DNA of 64,000 bases, taken from NCBI RefSeq assembly GCF_048128805.1, contig NC_136004.1:16802185-16866184 (forward strand), written 5' to 3'. Both the position numbers and the translations under genes were made by a program. The notes below the pieces were generated by a model that saw nothing but the letters and a program-made list of their open reading frames with translations, was not told where the DNA came from and made no database searches. Positions 61,641-64,000 of the stretch are shown one piece after another. Each line of letters opens with the position of its first letter. Within the stretch, counting starts at the first letter, position 1. The DNA is from Centroberyx gerrardi. Its lineage: Eukaryota > Chordata > Actinopteri > Beryciformes > Berycidae.

Positions 61641-64000
61641 AACATCATACACAAATCATTGTGGGGGAAAAAAACATATCCTTCAACTAGTCCATGTAAA
61701 TGAAAATAGCTGAAAGCAAGCTTCTGTGTAGAGGATGGTGTTGATGGGACTTGGCATTAGCAGCACAGGTAGGGTAACCAGCATTGTTTCTGTGTTTGCT
61801 TATTTGGCTTTAGTGTTTGCATACTCTAGGTCTTTTCTGCTGAGCTAATGGCACTAGACAGGACTACTTGATTTCTATGTTACTCTTGTTATATAGTTAG
61901 CTAATACAGTACATCAAACTCTACACTGTCTTTTTTAGAACTGGATGATTGACCCTCAGTTTTAGTGTTCGGCTGTACTGACATTGGGCCACCAGCTCTC
62001 CTTTTCTGTCTGGTCTGTCGATGTTCCCACAATGCCAGGGTCAAGCACTCAAACACTGAACTAACTTAATTGGTTGAGGGCCGTTCCTGGCGAGGGCTGG
62101 TACTCGGGGCATAACATTTTGTCAGTTTTAAATTATATACTGTATCTGTAAAATTGCTTTCCCCACATTGTTGCCCTCCTGCAAATGAATGAAATCATAC
62201 CGCTTTAAGATCTAATTTTATGAAAGGCAAGTGCGTATGTATTGTGCCAAAATGTGATTTACAGTTCTGTGTTGTATAAACAATTCATGCAGCATGAAAA
62301 ATAATCAGAAATGAATGCAGAAATCTTAGTTGACTAAGATTTAACATTAAATTGGTAGATTGTGTCAGTAATTGTCAGCAACTGCCTTTCAAATATAGTG
62401 CAGGCATGTTTTCTTCATAAACATGAGGCTGAACATTCAATTCAAGCACTCTTTGTGTTGGACTTGGAGTACACTAGAAAGTGATTGCATACACGCTCCC
62501 CTGCAGCGCTACTGGTGAGTGTTATATTTTAGCTGGATGGTGTTGTATTAGAAACATATTGTTATGTTTCAGTGTAATAATCAGCACCCATGATTACCTG
62601 CATGTGGGCTGCTGTGAAGGTTCGCCTGACCGCTGCTCTGCTCACCTCATCTGATCTGCTGTGATGGTAGATAGTGGTTGGTCTTCATCAGTGGTGTCTG
62701 CAGTCATTAAGTGCATGAAGGACAGCGATGATCCTCCATCCTCTCATCCCTTCTCATCCCCTGTCAGGCTGAATGGAAGTCAGGTCTAAATGGGCCCGAG
62801 GTTAATGTATAGTCTTTATTTTTAAATGGTTGGGGCAGCCAGTCCGTTTTTTTTGCTTGAAAATGTACTTGCGCATGTGAAATGTAGCCAACAGGAGCTA
62901 TGCAGTTTATATCTGGTTAATGAATATACTGGTGTGGGTTAGCCTGAGTGCTGTGGCTGCAGTACAGTTTGTAGTTGGCTCTATAACCCAGTCAGAAAAG
63001 TAGGAAAGGCATGCTCCTTCCAAAGTGTTCTTGGGGGAAGAAAGAGAATAAAGCAAATCTGACAAGCTCTCCAACAGCGAATTTGCTCTCCTTAAAAACA
63101 ATGCCGCTCTTGCCTTCCTCATGGTCACATTGATTTGTTCTGGGTGACAGTGCAGGCTGCTGTGAAATCACCCCAGCGCCATTGATCTCAAGGAGAGGAG
63201 GAGGAGAGGGAATGAGAGCTTGGCGACAGTGAGCAACATGGGAAAAACCTCACAGTGACCTCTTCAGCCTTAACCAGTAATAAAATGAAGGCCTTGGATA
63301 CTATCAGATCAGCTCCTGCTGTAGTTCTTCAGCCACTGTATCATAGTCAGCGCTTTGATTTGTTTTGGAGGCTTGTACATGCTGTTTGATTTGCTATTGT
63401 GCTTTGCCATGTTTCACATTATCTGCTGAACTCTTTATTGCCACTGTTTTCCATGCCAGAAGCAAGGCTGTTTTTATCTCATGCAGGCCTCTGATTAATC
63501 TCTCCCTCTATGCTGGTGTACTTTAATCTTGAATGGGAGATATCTGATTCTCCTCGGCTATTGAGGAAGATCAAACTTTAATGGAACAAGGAACTGCACA
63601 TCATCCTAATCTCCATCTCCCTGCATTTTGGTTGACTGCTCTCCCTCGGGCTTTGTAGCTTTCTGCAATAGCAGGAAATACATCAGACAGATAAGATGTT
63701 TTCTCTTCATGCTTTGGTAATTTATTCCCTGTTGACAATAGCCACCACTTTACATCTCTGCTGTTTGATTACCTGGTTGAAGGAACAGCGAGTAAAAGCA
63801 GGGGAATTGATTGACACTTACAAATGGCTATGCTGTATGACCTAAATGTGTGAAACTTTTCCAGAAGCTTTAATTGGGTTTTTCTTACCAATTCAGTCCT
63901 TCCATGAGAAACGTGCTAGCCCTCTCTCTATTTATTGACATTCTCGCATGAGAGACGGGGCCATGTGTGACCTGCGTCATCTGTCTATAATAGCCTGAGG

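Larger units (their letters stand above)
59079..64000. other. Probable intron or spacer right of the CpG-rich promoter; no gene seen
   Basis: CpG stays slightly raised to about 59560, then the DNA becomes AT-rich. No coding exon with recognisable product was found on either strand. A GT run leading to a long G run lies at 60978-61007, and a LINE-like tail at 61533. The stretch 62900-63250 is GC-richer with short open frames only. Confidence 0.5.

Overview
This window reads as nuclear DNA of a ray-finned (teleost) fish. It has short exons with GT/AG introns, teleost-type repeats (a Tc1-like MITE, tRNA-derived and HE1-like SINE pieces, LINE-like tails carrying GATA repeats) and abundant di- and tetranucleotide microsatellites. 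There are no bacterial-style operons. Exons were joined by hand, checking splice sites, reading phase and remembered family sequences; no search was run.

The first 17 kb is gene-dense. (1) At 28-479 lie the last two coding exons of a HECT ubiquitin ligase, very probably ube3b. (2) At 3395-7681 on + is a complete ten-exon ALDH3-type gene (501 aa) that keeps the fold motifs and a C-terminal CaaX box. It has lost the catalytic Cys, the general-base Glu, the oxyanion Asn and the cofactor-binding Lys, so it looks like an intact pseudoenzyme. (3) At 8233-9863 on - is complete mmab (231 aa, nine exons), the mitochondrial cobalamin adenosyltransferase. (4) At 10414-16753 on + is complete mvk (397 aa, ten exons), mevalonate kinase. 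mmab and mvk are head to head over about 550 bp containing four CCAAT boxes. From memory, human chromosome 12 has the order UBE3B-MMAB-MVK-FAM222A, so the order here is conserved except that the ALDH3-like gene sits between ube3b and mmab.

From about 16.8 kb to 58 kb I find no convincing protein-coding exon. The stretch holds microsatellites, degenerate mobile elements, G-rich tracts, and islands of ordinary-complexity DNA with homeodomain, RFX, POU-octamer and CTCF-like motifs, as expected of a regulatory gene desert. A CpG-rich promoter-like block with CCAAT and GC boxes begins near 57.95 kb, followed by what may be a long non-coding first exon. By synteny it could belong to fam222a, with the coding part beyond the right edge; this is inference. 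The final 5 kb looks intronic or intergenic.

The most noteworthy item is the ALDH3-like gene with its active site erased but its reading frame, splicing and lipidation motif kept. Next are the mmab/mvk shared promoter, an upstream ATG overlapping the mvk start, and a cluster of RFX X-box-like motifs at 48.1-49.8 kb.
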